Part shown: positions 44,386 to 55,082 of the stretch, piece by piece
Numbering within the stretch: the first letter of the stretch is position 1
Layout of the letters: every line of letters begins with the position of its first letter
From: Melitaea cinxia
Lineage: Eukaryota > Arthropoda > Insecta > Lepidoptera > Nymphalidae
NCBI RefSeq assembly: GCF_905220565.1
Contig: NC_059400.1
Span: 823,501 to 887,500 of the forward strand
Length of the DNA stretch: 64,000 nt
Reading direction: 5' to 3'
The notes under the pieces: generated by a model
Told to the model about the DNA's origin: nothing
Databases searched by the model: none
The model's input: the letters and a program-made list of their open reading frames with translations, nothing else
Made by a program: the position numbers and the translations under genes

Positions 44386-46189
44386 TTTAATTATTGAAAA
44401 GTTAGGTGATATTTTTTTCAAAATTAACCAATACCTTTTTAACCTCATTGAAGAAGATCACTGCTTTACTTTTATGGGTTATTGTGGTCTACTATGATGT
44501 TTTATGGTCTACAAAATACAACTGACATACCAAAAATACCGTTATATTAAACGGAAAACTTCGTACTTGCATTTTTTTATACTTCAATTATTTAAATCTA
44601 TTTTGTAAACCTTGTATAGATCGTAACGTACATAAATAAATAATTACCAAATTTGGCTCAGTCGCTTGGAAGCCACACATTCCCTTTTATTTCTGTTAGA
44701 GAGGTAAAAATTCTTCGAACCTTGGTTACCATTCGAAATTGAAGCTCATGTCACTTTCCTACTTTTATGGGTCGTTGCGCGATGTTTAATGGCCTACGAC
44801 ATATAGAAGACAGACTAAAGAATACTGTAATATTAAAATACGTCCCGGCACCTGTGTGGATCACCTGCGATAAACATCAGATAATTTTGTCTTCAGATTT
44901 ATTTGATGTGAGTTTTCAAAGTTTTTATTATGTGTCAAGATTTAAAATGTTCCAAGAATATATATTTTTTCGTAACTTCTAAAAAGTTACATTATGTGCA
45001 TTAAGAATCTTAAATTTATCATCGCCACAATTACGTATTTAAATTTTGCTATGGTGTAATTTACGTCAATATTTATTACCTAAGAAAGTAAAAATAAATT
45101 ATTTAGAAATTCTCGAACAGAACTTTCGAGACATTCAATATTTTAATAATGATATTCAAATGTTTCTTTGACGTAAATTATTAATATGTCATTTGGAATA
45201 TCACAGGTCCGTAGGAATTTTTCAAAGTATTTGACGACTCCAATGTCGGAAGCAGTCAAGATAATTTCATTGTTGAATTGCTGATTGTGATTAGGGCATT
45301 ATGAGATTGACATTTTTAGCCTAGCTGTAAAAAGTCCCAAAATCAAACTAGAGAAAAAAAAAAACTGTACTCAAGTTATGTCGCATTCATGTGGTGTGTA
45401 CGGTAGCCAGAGCTCCTGGAGAGAAAGATCCATGGAAAATTCTATGAGCAAAATTCTACATGAAACGTGAAACTAAAGACGTAGAAAAACGAGTTGCCGA
45501 GGATACAGATATGAATTATTATTTCCTACGAAATATATGAATAGTAAATCAAAACGAAATAAAAAAATTAATTTATATTTCACATAATTCTTTTTGGCAA
45601 ACTTTTTATTTTTAATGTATTTCTTGTCGAAGATCGGATTACATATCTGTTAGAAATGTCACTTCCGCAATTTGGGCGAGGACAATGAATTGCTAAAAAC
45701 ATTTTATTCTTCGGTGATTATAATTTTTTTTATCATAAACATTTTTCTGAGTAATTTTTTTTATTTACAAATTAGAGGAAGAGATGCTGAGAAAATCAGT
45801 TAAAATGTAAAAGAAATTTTAATTAATACCTTAATTCATACAAGCACGCTTCATTGCTTTAGTAAAATTCGATTAAAATATTGTTTTTTTTTTCGTTTCT
45901 TATAAATGTACTATTTACATGTAAATTTTATTATTTTTATTTTATTAAGATACATATAAGACTATAAAATACAATTACTAATAATAAGATGCCACATAAA
46001 CTCATTCGAGGTTTACCGGACATCAGTATTGTCGACATTATCAGTAGGTAACTAGGTGTATATAATAATATATTCCACTTAATGTTGAAGTACATCATTT
46101 TATTATCAAAGCATTTATGAGTTATATAATAATCGTCATACATAATAATAATGCTTATATAAATAATATACTCGTATATACAAATAAAT
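44386..46189. other. Unassigned AT-rich DNA
   Basis: Nearly two kilobases without a recognised repeat, gene or RNA. Short open frames have AT-driven composition. Confidence 0.5.
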
Positions 46190-46290
46190 AAATATATGAC
46201 ACACAGACCCGAGTCGCAAATCGAACATAATTACAACCTCTGGAGCAGAAAACAAGGCAACTTCACACTGCGCTGACGGGCTAGTTAAAG
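46190..46290 (-). repeat. SINE A6 head, minus strand
   Basis: 'acacacagacccgagtcgca', 'aacctctggagcagaaaaca' and 'tgcgctgacgggctagttaa'. The B box is decayed. Confidence 0.6.
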
Positions 46291-46687
46291 TTTTATAGTT
46301 CTTTTAATTTATCAAAGCTTACTTTTGAAGTTCTTATCGTGAGAGTTAAGTCAAAATTAAATAATCTTTTCCCAAAAATAAATGCGAATGATTTAAAAAG
46401 TATCAAATCAACGCGGGTGAAGTTGCAAGGGGTGCTTACTGTGAGTCAGTCTTCGTCTTAAAGTATCAAGTACCTTCGTCCCAAGGGCATGATATTTTTT
46501 ATCATCCCCTGTAAATTGCTATCCGATAGCCAGGTCGCGGAGGCAATTAGACACGCTCTCATATTAAAAATATATGTTAAATTATGTAAAAAATATACAA
46601 AAATAATGTATATATTATTTTTATTCTTTTTATTATGAATCGGAATTGGATTTTTTTTTTGGATTTATTACAAATTTATATGTATTA
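46291..46687. other. Unassigned AT-rich DNA
   Basis: Nothing recognised. Confidence 0.5.
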
Positions 46688-46868
46688 TGAGTTGAACATT
46701 TAGATTAAGCATAATAGTACTATGTTCATATTATTTGAAACATTTTAGTACTGTGTGTATCTTCTATCTATTATTTCTAGTAATGCTTATAAAAAATAGT
46801 CAAGTAAATACTTGACTATTTTGTTCCCGCTGGAACAGTCGATTTTTGATATGATATTAAAAATGGTT
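46688..46868 (+). repeat. Left copy of a long direct duplication
   Basis: 181 bases, near-identical to 47219-47382, from 'tgagttgaacatttagatta' to 'gatattaaaaatggtt'. It has about 17 extra bases making a GTCAAGTA ... TACTTGAC hairpin. Its end contains a truncated family P tail ('cccgctggaacagtcgattt'). Confidence 0.9.
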
Positions 46869-47218
46869 AAAAATGGTGGCGTGCTGCGTTGCTACGGCAC
46901 TAAAGAATTTAGCCACCCCCTCTCTTCCCGTGGGTGTCGTAAGAGGCGACTAAGGGATAACAAGGTTCCACAACCACCTTGGAACTTAAGAAGCCGACCG
47001 ATGGCGGGATAACCATCCAACTGCTGGCTTTGAAATACACAGGGCGAAGACGGGCAGCAGTGTCTTCGGTGCGACAAAGCCAGTACTGCGGTCACCAACC
47101 CGCCTGCCCAGCGTGGTGACTATGGGCAAAACACATGAGTTCACGTTATTTTTGGCGCAAACTTGTGGAGGCCTATGTCCAGCAGTGGACTGTATAGCCT
47201 GTAATGATGATGTAATGA
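46869..47218 (+). mobile_element. Family B7, RTE-derived short element, full length
   Basis: 350 bases, complete by comparison with B4: leader 'tggcgtgctgcgttgctacg', 'ctctcttcccgtgggtgtcg' with hairpin GTCGTAAGAGGCGAC, middle 'gaagccgaccgatggcggga', and end 'cttgtggaggcctatgtcca' with a GATGATG-type tail. It is flanked by the 164-181-bp direct duplication, far longer than an ordinary TSD. Confidence 0.88.
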
Positions 47219-47382
47219 TGAGTTGAACATTTAGATTAAGCATAATATTACTATGTTCATATTATTTGAAACCTTTTAGTACTGTGTGTATCTTCTATCT
47301 ATTATTTCTAGTAATGCTTACTTACTTGACTATTTTGTTCCCGCTGGAACAGTCGATTTTTGATATGATATTAAAAATGGTT
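47219..47382 (+). repeat. Right copy of the long direct duplication
   Basis: 164 bases matching 46688-46868 with a few substitutions and lacking the extra hairpin. Confidence 0.9.
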
Positions 47383-47415
47383 TAGAATTACCCAATGTGT
47401 GGGTAACACAAAGAT
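47335..47415 (+). repeat. Family P2, 5-prime-truncated tRNA-like element
   Basis: Retains only the 3-prime side of the tRNA-like T arm and acceptor ('cccgctggaacagtcgattt') and the P tail ('tttttgatatgatattaaaa', 'gtgtgggtaacacaaagata'). The same tail follows the complete tRNA-like unit in P4, read on the minus strand. Confidence 0.7.
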
Positions 47416-47429
47416 AAGTCGTACCTATG

Positions 47430-47705
47430 ATTTTTTTTTTGTCTACCTACGTTGTTTTACTGGTTGATGTAGTTAAAGTCGGTTTTTTTTTAAGTAAAAC
47501 TTCTTTACGCATGACTTAAGGAGTAAGCTGGTGAATGCGTGTCGAGAGCGTTATGAAAATTGTCGTAAGACGAGGCGAACGAAAGTTAAAAGGTATAAAT
47601 TAGTGCAGATAGAAAGAGAGAGAATTACGTTTCGTATATTACTATAGGAACAAAGGACACTCATTTTTTTTTCGTTTCAGAGCAAACATAATTATTTGAA
47701 ATCGG
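47430..47705 (+). mobile_element. Family M7 right end, interrupted by D8
   Basis: 'gtctacctacgttgttttac' and 'gttaaagtcggttttttttt' form the right part of M. The terminal 'cgtttcagagcaaacataat' resumes at about 47682 after the D8 insertion. Confidence 0.65.
47488..47672 (-). repeat. Family D8, nested in M7
   Basis: 'aagtaaaacttctttacgca', 'agtaagctggtgaatgcgtg' and 'agagagagaattacgtttcg' give a D copy in reverse orientation. Confidence 0.75.
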
Positions 47706-48150
47706 TAAAAATAAATGAAGTTGCTGAAATGAAGTTAAAATTACTGAGATAAAAAATCATAAAGTAGGTTAGTGCAGCAAGTTCGAGCTTAGATCTCAAT
47801 TTCCTAACAAACAACAGCAGAGCACTAAAACATCGATAAATCTCCTCACTATATATAAATCGTATCGGCTCCTGAGTGTCAAGACAATAAACTATAAAAC
47901 AAATGCACGTGCCAAGTCTAAAAACAAACAGATATGCAGTCAGCTCGTCAAGGTGTTCTGAGAGTTGTCACGTCTCTGTCGTACGTTTGTTTTGGCAAAG
48001 ATGGCGCCTATCAACGTTTAGGGATGTACCTATTAGTTTCTTTTTTTCGATAATATTGAAAAAACAAATAACCTATTATGTCTCAATAAGTAATACGTAA
48101 TAATGTAGCTACGTATTGTGTCTTATAGTTATTATCATTTACATTTTTGA
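47706..48150. other. Unassigned stretch
   Basis: GC-richer DNA at 47905-48015 ('gagagttgtcacgtctctgt', 'caaagatggcgcctatcaac'). No gene recognised. Confidence 0.4.
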
Positions 48151-48151
48151 A

Positions 48152-48345
48152 GGAGAATTTCTTTACGCACGCTTGACTTGAGTAAGTTGGTGAATAAGTG
48201 CCGAGAGCCTTACGAAAAATGTGATCGGGTAAGATGAACGGAAGTTGAAGCGGAGATATAGGTAAGTTAGTGAAGATAGAAAGAGAGAGAGTTACGTTTC
48301 ATAAGTTTTACTTCAGACGTGTGGTCTAAAGCAAACTCGTTTTTT
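48152..48345 (-). repeat. Family D9 interspersed repeat
   Basis: 'gaatttctttacgcacgctt', 'atgtgatcgggtaagatgaa' and 'acgtgtggtctaaagcaaac'. Near full length. Confidence 0.75.
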
Positions 48346-48367
48346 TTATTTGTAAGGGATTTTTATA

Positions 48368-48475
48368 CTACTATTTCGGTAAACAAGCGTACGACTCACC
48401 TTATGATAAGCAATTACCGTATCTTATATACGCGCCTGCAATACGAGAAGCATCGCGAGCGCATTACCTTCTGAC
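48368..48475 (-). repeat. Family C9 fragment
   Basis: 'gtaaacaagcgtacgactca' and 'gcaatacgagaagcatcgcg'. The distal part is missing. Confidence 0.7.
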
Positions 48476-48824
48476 ATACATAAAGTTGCAAATTTATTAA
48501 ACATTAAACTTAAAATAATTATCGATAACTACAAAGCTCACCCCTATCCACTAATGACCACTGGCGTCCAGGTGAGATGTCCACACGTCGTTTGCGCGCC
48601 GGATTTCCGCTATACGCTAAAACGCCGTGTAATGTGTTCGAGATAACACGACACGAGCGAAAAAAAGAACATGTCGCCTTTCTTCGCATTTATTTTAGTA
48701 AACCGCTGCTTAGCGTTGATATATTATTTTCGTCGTTATTTTAATTATTAGAAATAAATTTTCTTTTTAGATTTATTATTTATATACACGCTGTAAAACG
48801 TTTCATGAATAATAATTCATATAA
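48476..48824. other. Unassigned stretch with a GC-rich patch
   Basis: At 48540-48665 non-repeat GC-rich DNA includes 'ctggcgtccaggtgagatgt' (CAGGTG at 48569-48574) and 'gtttgcgcgccggatttccg'. Confidence 0.4.
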
Positions 48825-49310
48825 TAATTGTGTTTGCTCGCAAACGAAAAAAGCCGACTCCAATTACATCGACAAGTAATAACAACGTAAGTAGACGAAA
48901 AACATTAATAAACACACTAGTCGTCACTACGATTTTCGAGTGTTTCCCTCAATTTATCTGGGATTCCATCATCATTTCCTGATTTCCTTATCATAGTACC
49001 ACACTTGGTATATCTCCTTTCCAACAAAAAAAAAAGAATCATCAAAACTGGTAGAATTACATAAACGACGAAGTAATCCCCGAATTAAAAATAATCAATT
49101 AAATGCGCATTATTAGGCATAGTTTAAAAAAGTAACTCGTCAAATTTCAATCAAATTTAAACACGCACCAGCTTTCGATCAAACGAGAATCATAAAAATT
49201 GGTACAATCAGTAAAAAACTATGTGATCAGTAAAAAAAAACTTCGTTCTAGTACCTACTTGTCAATGTTAATTTGAAGTCGAACTTCATTTCGTTTACAA
49301 GCAAATACAA
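48825..49310 (-). mobile_element. Family M8 TIR element, rearranged
   Basis: 'taattgtgtttgctcgcaaa', 'ccgactccaattacatcgac' and 'atatctcctttccaacaaaa'. A second partial M segment follows (49090-49310, ending 'cgtttacaagcaaatacaat'), so two M copies appear to be fused. Confidence 0.65.
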
Positions 49311-49861
49311 TCATTTGTCCCCATAAGTCTCAATATTGCAAACGTCATCAAAATAATAAATACGTTTTGTTTACTATTGTAATACATTATACATTACATA
49401 CATTTATATAATTATTTTATTATTATATAACAAATAAGAATATCGAAAGTGTGACAGGTGCGCCCGCCTAAGTATCGATCTGACAGGTAAGTGCGCTCTG
49501 ATTGGTCGAAGTGCAAGGTAACGCAGGTAAACGCCGTCAACCGCCAATCAGAACTCAGGTGAGTCTTGTGTTATACAAGTGTTAGGAGGCGTAATCCTTT
49601 TCTGTGCTCGTCTGCCGTACAATTGGCTGACCTTTGTCTTGTTTTTTATAAATTGAAATTCAAATGTTATAAAATATAAATGTATTTTGCATTTTATTAC
49701 TTATATACTTACTTATTTGATATACATATTAGTTTAAAGTTAATAGTAGAGCAAAAGTAAATGCAGATACGTCCTATCTACTACTAATAAATATACACAA
49801 TACATAAATACAAATAAACATGATTTACTGGTTAATCACTGCCAAAAATGAAATATTTAAG
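49311..49861. other. Unassigned stretch with a GC-rich E-box patch
   Basis: The patch at 49440-49570 has GACAGGTG (CAGGTG at 49455), TGACAGGTA, a pair ATTGG/CCAAT ('ctgattggtcga', 'gccaatcagaac') and CAGGTG at 49556. The rest is AT-rich. Confidence 0.4.
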
Positions 49862-49869
49862 CTTTAGAA

Positions 49870-50131
49870 CAGGGGTTCCCAAACTTATTTTGTCTACTGC
49901 CCACTAAGAGAATAAATTATTTTATAGTGCCCCCTTTGAGCAATCTTTTAATGAATATTAGTTGATGTTCACAGGTTGTAGTCCAGAGTCCTTATAGATT
50001 AAATGACAAATCGCCCCACAAGCCTCAGCACAACGCCACCATTTTTTTTCTAGTTCTCTTACCGCTCTCTGCCCCCCTTTAGTACTGCAGCGCCCACAAG
50101 GGGACGTTATCTCCCACTTTGGGAAACACTG
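49870..50131. mobile_element. hAT-like MITE with 8-bp TSD
   Basis: 262 bp. Ends are caggggttcccaaac and (complement) cagtgtttcccaaag, imperfect TIRs of the CAGGGGTTCCCAAAC type known for hAT elements. The 8-mer ctttagaa stands on both sides (49862-49869, 50132-50139), the hAT duplication length. Non-coding; it depends on a transposase elsewhere. Confidence 0.9.
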
Positions 50132-50139
50132 CTTTAGAA

Positions 50140-51150
50140 CATATTCTTGATGATACACATTTGCGAAAACATGTAAAAAAAATACCCTTCAAAGCTATAA
50201 TCTTCAATTTGAAACCTACGGATATGGCAGTAGTGTCATATAATTCGTTAAAAACAACACAAATTTTAATTGGTAAAACTGATGGTATGAATCTTAAAAA
50301 CTATTATTTATTATTATCTACGACTTCGTTCGCGTTGCCATCTCCTTTTATTTAGCATCTAATTCAGCTTAAAACGAACCGTATGTTCAAAAGCTTGAGA
50401 TATTTCGGATTGTAATTATTTGGATTTCTTGTGAATGTTATAACATCTGTAATTTCTAAGGCTTACAACTAAGTATATAAGTATTTCAACCTTCATTTTC
50501 TATGCGAATTCTCAATTTTGGCATAAAAATTATCTATGTCTAAGTCTGTAGTATGAAATATTATAATCCAACTTAAGTTTTTTTGAAATTTATTAAGTAG
50601 TTTTGAAATAAGGAGCAGAATGACTGGTACAAAAAAAAAGTTCCATTCTTGATTTGTGAATGAAGTGTTTTGTTTTCCAAAAAAACAAAATAATCAAATG
50701 TCGTGCAGAATCGGAGCTGTTATCGTTTTATTATGAAAACAGATTATTAAAAATAGAAAAATTGAAAATTTCCTCTATTATTTCAAATCTCATAAATATT
50801 ATACAGTTTACGTTTATATAATAAAGTACGTTGCCAATAATGAGGGACTGGGTTTACTGTATTCAAGAATTCTCTAATTTATTTTGAAACGAATGTGTGA
50901 AAGATACGAGCGCAGTAAACACTGCATGGTCTGCGAAGAACATGATTATCTTTGTATATAAATGTTATAATTTACTCATACACACACACACACACACTTG
51001 TATAGTATGTAACAATAGATAAAAATTCTTATGTGTGCGCTGGGCTGCCAAAAATACTAGTGTGTGCATTTTTTATTTTATTATGACGTGTACGTGTATT
51101 GCCAAGGAAAATTTTGTTTTAATGTTCGTTGTATTTGACCAATTAACAGG
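50140..51150. other. Unassigned AT-rich DNA
   Basis: Includes a (CA)n run at about 50980-50997 and a weak H-like fragment at about 50320-50400. No gene recognised. Confidence 0.5.
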
Positions 51151-51737
51151 TATAGTTCGCGTCATGTAAAAAGAACGCTGAAAGAAACTGGAGGGGGTGC
51201 GTTTGCGCATGGGTATACTCGCGCACAAGTACTACTGTTTTATTTTTTAATTAGGCTTTCACTCGCGGCTTCGTATAATGGTTATTGGCAGGTACATTAA
51301 AAAATACTAGAAATACAAGTGCGAATAATTCGGACTAAATAAGTATAAAAATTATCACTTTACAAAATCACAATTTTTTTTTAAACAAAAGCAATAACAA
51401 ATTTTTTAGTTATTGAAATGTCGTATTCAAAAATAATAATTATCTGTACTCTCGATATTCGTATCTTAATAGTTTTTATGTGTTTAAAATGATAAATTGA
51501 TAATTGTTTTTTAGTGAAATAAATAGTAAATGGAGAATTTTGTAATTTAAAACTTTTGTGCGCGATAATAATTTGAGTCGACGTCGAACTGTCAACCGCT
51601 GTCAACCAATAGCACACCGGCAAGCATGCGACAGTGATAAACACTCCCGTCCCCCTACCCCGTACCACCAAATAGACCGATAAATCGCTTCTGCGCAGCT
51701 TCAAGGCCAGCGTTCTTTTTACATGACGCGAACTATA
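51151..51737. mobile_element. TIR element with perfect 29-bp inverted ends
   Basis: 51151-51179 is the exact complement of 51709-51737 (starting tatagttcgcgtcatg). The outer TATA on each side allows a TA target duplication with ends TAGTTCGCG, which would suit a Tc1/mariner-type MITE. The 587-bp interior has a 107-codon minus-strand open frame with no transposase motif, so it is non-autonomous. Confidence 0.88.
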
Positions 51738-52079
51738 GGAGTAGGTAGATATTATTGACTGCTGAGATGTCAGTCGCTGGCACAGCTTTTTGCCCTACTT
51801 AGGACCACAGTGTACAATGTTTATTACAAAATAATTATTTATATTAATTTTTACTGTAATCAAATTATATGTCTGGATTACTTCCAAAACTCCAATAATG
51901 AGTCTTAATAAGTAGAACAGTTTACAAATAAAGTGAGAAAAATAAAACGTAAAATATTACACAAAATTAAAATATCTTAGGGTTGTTTACGACATCTAAA
52001 TCTGTTAAAGAATAATGACTAGGCTTATTTTACACGAAAATAAATAAATAAACGACTAGATATAATAAGAGATAAACGA
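51738..52079. other. Unassigned AT-rich DNA
   Basis: Nothing recognised. Confidence 0.5.
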
Positions 52080-52425
52080 CGCCGCGTTGGCGCAACGGTC
52101 ACAGCCATGGATTGTACCTGTTGCGCTGGCGGTTGCGGGTTCGATCACCGCACGTGACAAACATTTGTATTGGCCATACAGGTGTTTGGCGTAGTCTGGG
52201 TGTTTGTACAGTCCTTGTGGGTCTCCCCACCGTGCCTCGGAGAGCACGTTAAGCCGCCGGTCCCGGTTGTTATCATGTACACGTGATAACGATCGTTACT
52301 CATAGTAGAGAATATATCCGATCCGACAACCCACATGAGCAGCGTGATGGATTAAGCTCTGATCCTTCTCCTACATGGGGAAAGAGGCCTATGCCCACTA
52401 GTGGGATATTACAGGCGGAAGCGTA
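52080..52425 (+). mobile_element. SINE T7, full-length reference copy
   Basis: tRNA-like head with A-box-like 'cgttggcgcaacggtcacag' and B-box-like GGTTCGATCAC, then 'gtattggccatacaggtgtt', 'gagagcacgttaagccgccg', 'gttgttatcatgtacacgtg', 'ttaagctctgatccttctcc' and the tail 'ctatgcccactagtgggata'. All T fragments in the window align to it. Confidence 0.88.
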
Positions 52426-53170
52426 AATAATTAAAGGCCTCACACTCTTTGACTCCTAGTAAGAAATTTTCCAGTGTCGAGACATCAGTCATGTGTGTGT
52501 GACAGCAAACATCTGTATGATCGATACAAATGTTTATCGATAGCGAAGTTTCAATTAGCGACCACCAGCACAATAGCCAGTTACCTATGACCGTCACGCT
52601 AATGCGTCGTCAATACCACGGCATCTGAAATTACTTAGACGAAACCGCGCGGCGCAACTTGTAATAAATTATAAACAAAACTTTATCCTACTTTTCGTTA
52701 AATATAAACCTCTGTGCAATGCCATAAATCATATACCACACAAATATAATCTTTAAATCAATGATATAAGGTCTATTATATCTTAAACATATTAACCAAT
52801 TCAGTTATTATATTTACTGTACATAAATCCGTGATATTCTGATAGGATAGTTCTCGGAATCATTAAATTGCTCCAAATATAACATTCTCCGCATTAAGGA
52901 TAGCTGTCCAGTGTTGCGTAACGATATGTTACGAAGCGTTGCACTTAAACGCTCAGATCACAGGATGAAGACTTTATTAGTTCGTGTGAATTTTGTTAAT
53001 AACGAGATATATAAAACTAGGTGCGACCTGTGGTTTTACCTGTGTGGCGATTGATCTGTGAGAATGTCGGGATGAAGGTAAAATATATGTCACTCTGAAT
53101 TTCAAGTTACGTATGTATCATGTTTTAATTTAGTTACAGATATACATTGAAGAGTTATCATTACCATTTT
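52426..53170. other. Unassigned stretch
   Basis: No repeat partner or coding frame recognised. Modestly GC-richer at 52550-52660. Confidence 0.45.
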
Positions 53171-53171
53171 A

Positions 53172-53660
53172 AATTTACTTCAGCCTATTGCAGTCCACTG
53201 CTAGACATAGGCCTCCCTAAGTTCGCGCCAGACATCCCGGTTTTCCGCAATCCTCGTCCAGCCTACACCGGCAATCTTACGTAGATCGTCAGTCTAAAGG
53301 ACCGGAGGACGTCCCACACTGCGTTTTCCAAGACGCGGTCTCCACTCCAGGACCCGTCTGCTCCAACGGCCATCGGTCCCGCGACACAGATGACCAGCCC
53401 ACTGCCACTTCTACTTGCGGATTCTATGGACTATGTCGGTTCCTTTCGTTCTCTCGTGGATAGTCTCATTTCTAATCCTATCTTTGAGAGAGACCCCAAG
53501 CATAGACCGTTCCATTGCACGTTGAGCGAATATAAACTTGTGGACTATTCCCTTCGTCAGTGTCCACGTCTCGGTTCCGTATGTTAACACAAGCAGGACG
53601 CATTGCTCGAAGACTTTTGTCTTCAAGCATTGCGGAATCTTCGAAGTGAACCATTTTTTA
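53172..53660 (-). pseudogene. RTE-type LINE fragment, C-terminal coding end (L2)
   Basis: On the minus strand the frame from about 53650 reads KTKVFEQCVLLVLTYGTETW, RAMERSMLGVSLKDRIRNE and IVHRIRK, typical of the region after the RT core in RTE LINEs. It then breaks by frameshift before the RRVLEW and DDLRKIAG region (53270-53370) and the end 'cttcagcctattgcagtcca' at 53180. 5-prime truncated and mutated; not functional. Confidence 0.85.
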
Positions 53661-53684
53661 TTAATAATATTAAATATGGAGCTC

Positions 53685-53820
53685 CTGCAGGGATTAGTCG
53701 GCATCGCGCTTAGGATGCTTCTGGTGTTACAAGCGTCTATAGGCTAATCTACTGCTCACCTGATGCTAGTCTACGGCTCACCTGCCGTATGTTTGTTTGC
53801 CGACCTAGTTGTAGAAAATA
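53685..53820 (+). repeat. Family C10, 3-prime part
   Basis: 'gcttctggtgttacaagcgt' and 'tgtttgtttgccgacctagt'. The 'ctcacctgatgctag'/'ctcacctgccgta' block is locally duplicated. Confidence 0.7.
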
Positions 53821-54552
53821 AAAGACTCAAAACAAGGTATTTTTGTGAATATTACTTTATTACTGTAATGATTAATTCGCGACCAATAACGTAGATCATG
53901 CGTGAAATTAAATATTTATAATTTTCTTATTTGCTTTTTTTATTATTATACGTATGTATGTCCATCTACTATCTACATTTCGCATTTGTTTAGAGTTTTT
54001 ACCTGTTGATAAAAGCTCTTATATTATTTTTTCATCCTCTTTAACACAAACATTTGTTCGTATCGCTTATAACTCTAATATTAAAAGTATTTACTTGATT
54101 AAAATACCCCCAAAATTGTAGTCGCATTTGAGTTAACTATTCGCCATTTTGTGTTTTAACATTTTTATCATATAGATATAGAATTATATTCACAAGAGAG
54201 TAATAGATATGTAAAAATAGTAACTTGGAAAAATAGAAACATAAATATACTTTTAAATTCTTGCAAGTCGCATAAAGAAAGATAAACGGGGTGAAAATTA
54301 CGTGTTGTCTATATGTACAAGATCAGTGGCGTGCGTGGTGCGTCAACAGGTACACGTAGTGACAAGTGAAGATGATATTTTTAATAAAATACCACTACTA
54401 ATTCCTTTAGTTCAAAGAATTTTCTCGGTTTTTGAAGTTATTATTAAACTTGCTAAATTTAAAAACTTATATTGTCTTAGTGTATAAAGTATTATTTCGC
54501 TTTAATCTAGAAACATTATTTTTTAATTTAGATAATATTGGTTTTTTAACCA
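53821..54552. other. Unassigned AT-rich DNA
   Basis: Nothing recognised. Confidence 0.5.
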
Positions 54553-54990
54553 ACTTCAAATAAGGAGGAGGTTACTCAATTCGACCGTATATATAAAATA
54601 TATATTTTATGTATGTTCGGGGATAGCTTCGTCGTTTATGAACCGATTTTGATAATTCTTTTTTGTTGGAAAGGAGATATCCTAAGTGTGGTACCATGAT
54701 AAGAAATCCAAGATCTGATAATGGAATCCCAGAGAAATCGAGGGAAGCCCTCAAAAATCCGCATAAGTTTTTAGTGGGTGTACCGGTTTTGATAATTTTT
54801 AATTTAATCGAAAGCCGATGTTTATCATACGGTCACATTTCAATTTCATCGAGATCTGATTACAACTTTTGGAGTAATCTTTGATAATGCGTACTTACTT
54901 GACTATTTTTTCATCTAGCTACGTTGTATTATTTCTCGATGTAATTGAAGTCGATTTTTTTCGTTTGCCAGCAAACACAATTATTATTAA
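54553..54990 (+). mobile_element. Family M9 TIR element, full length
   Basis: From 'aaccaacttcaaataaggag' through 'tttatgaaccgattttgata', 'ggaatcccagagaaatcgag' and 'ttaatcgaaagccgatgttt' to 'ttcgtttgccagcaaacaca' and AATTATT. Close partner of M5 in the opposite orientation. Confidence 0.85.
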
Positions 54991-55082
54991 CCTGCTCGTT
55001 GTTTAAAGATTTGTGGGAACTCAAAATTATTTATGTATATTATATTTACATGTGTTACACATATAGCACCCACACTAGTACA

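Noticed and set aside
51381..51704. 107-codon minus-strand open frame in the TIR element
   Set aside because: No DD(E/D) transposase motif, and isoleucine/lysine-rich composition expected from AT-rich DNA.
52082..52160. Possible tRNA genes at SINE T and A heads (52082, 8372, 14738, 59352)
   Set aside because: Each continues into the same SINE body, and the anticodon arms do not fold properly. They are tRNA-derived promoter heads.
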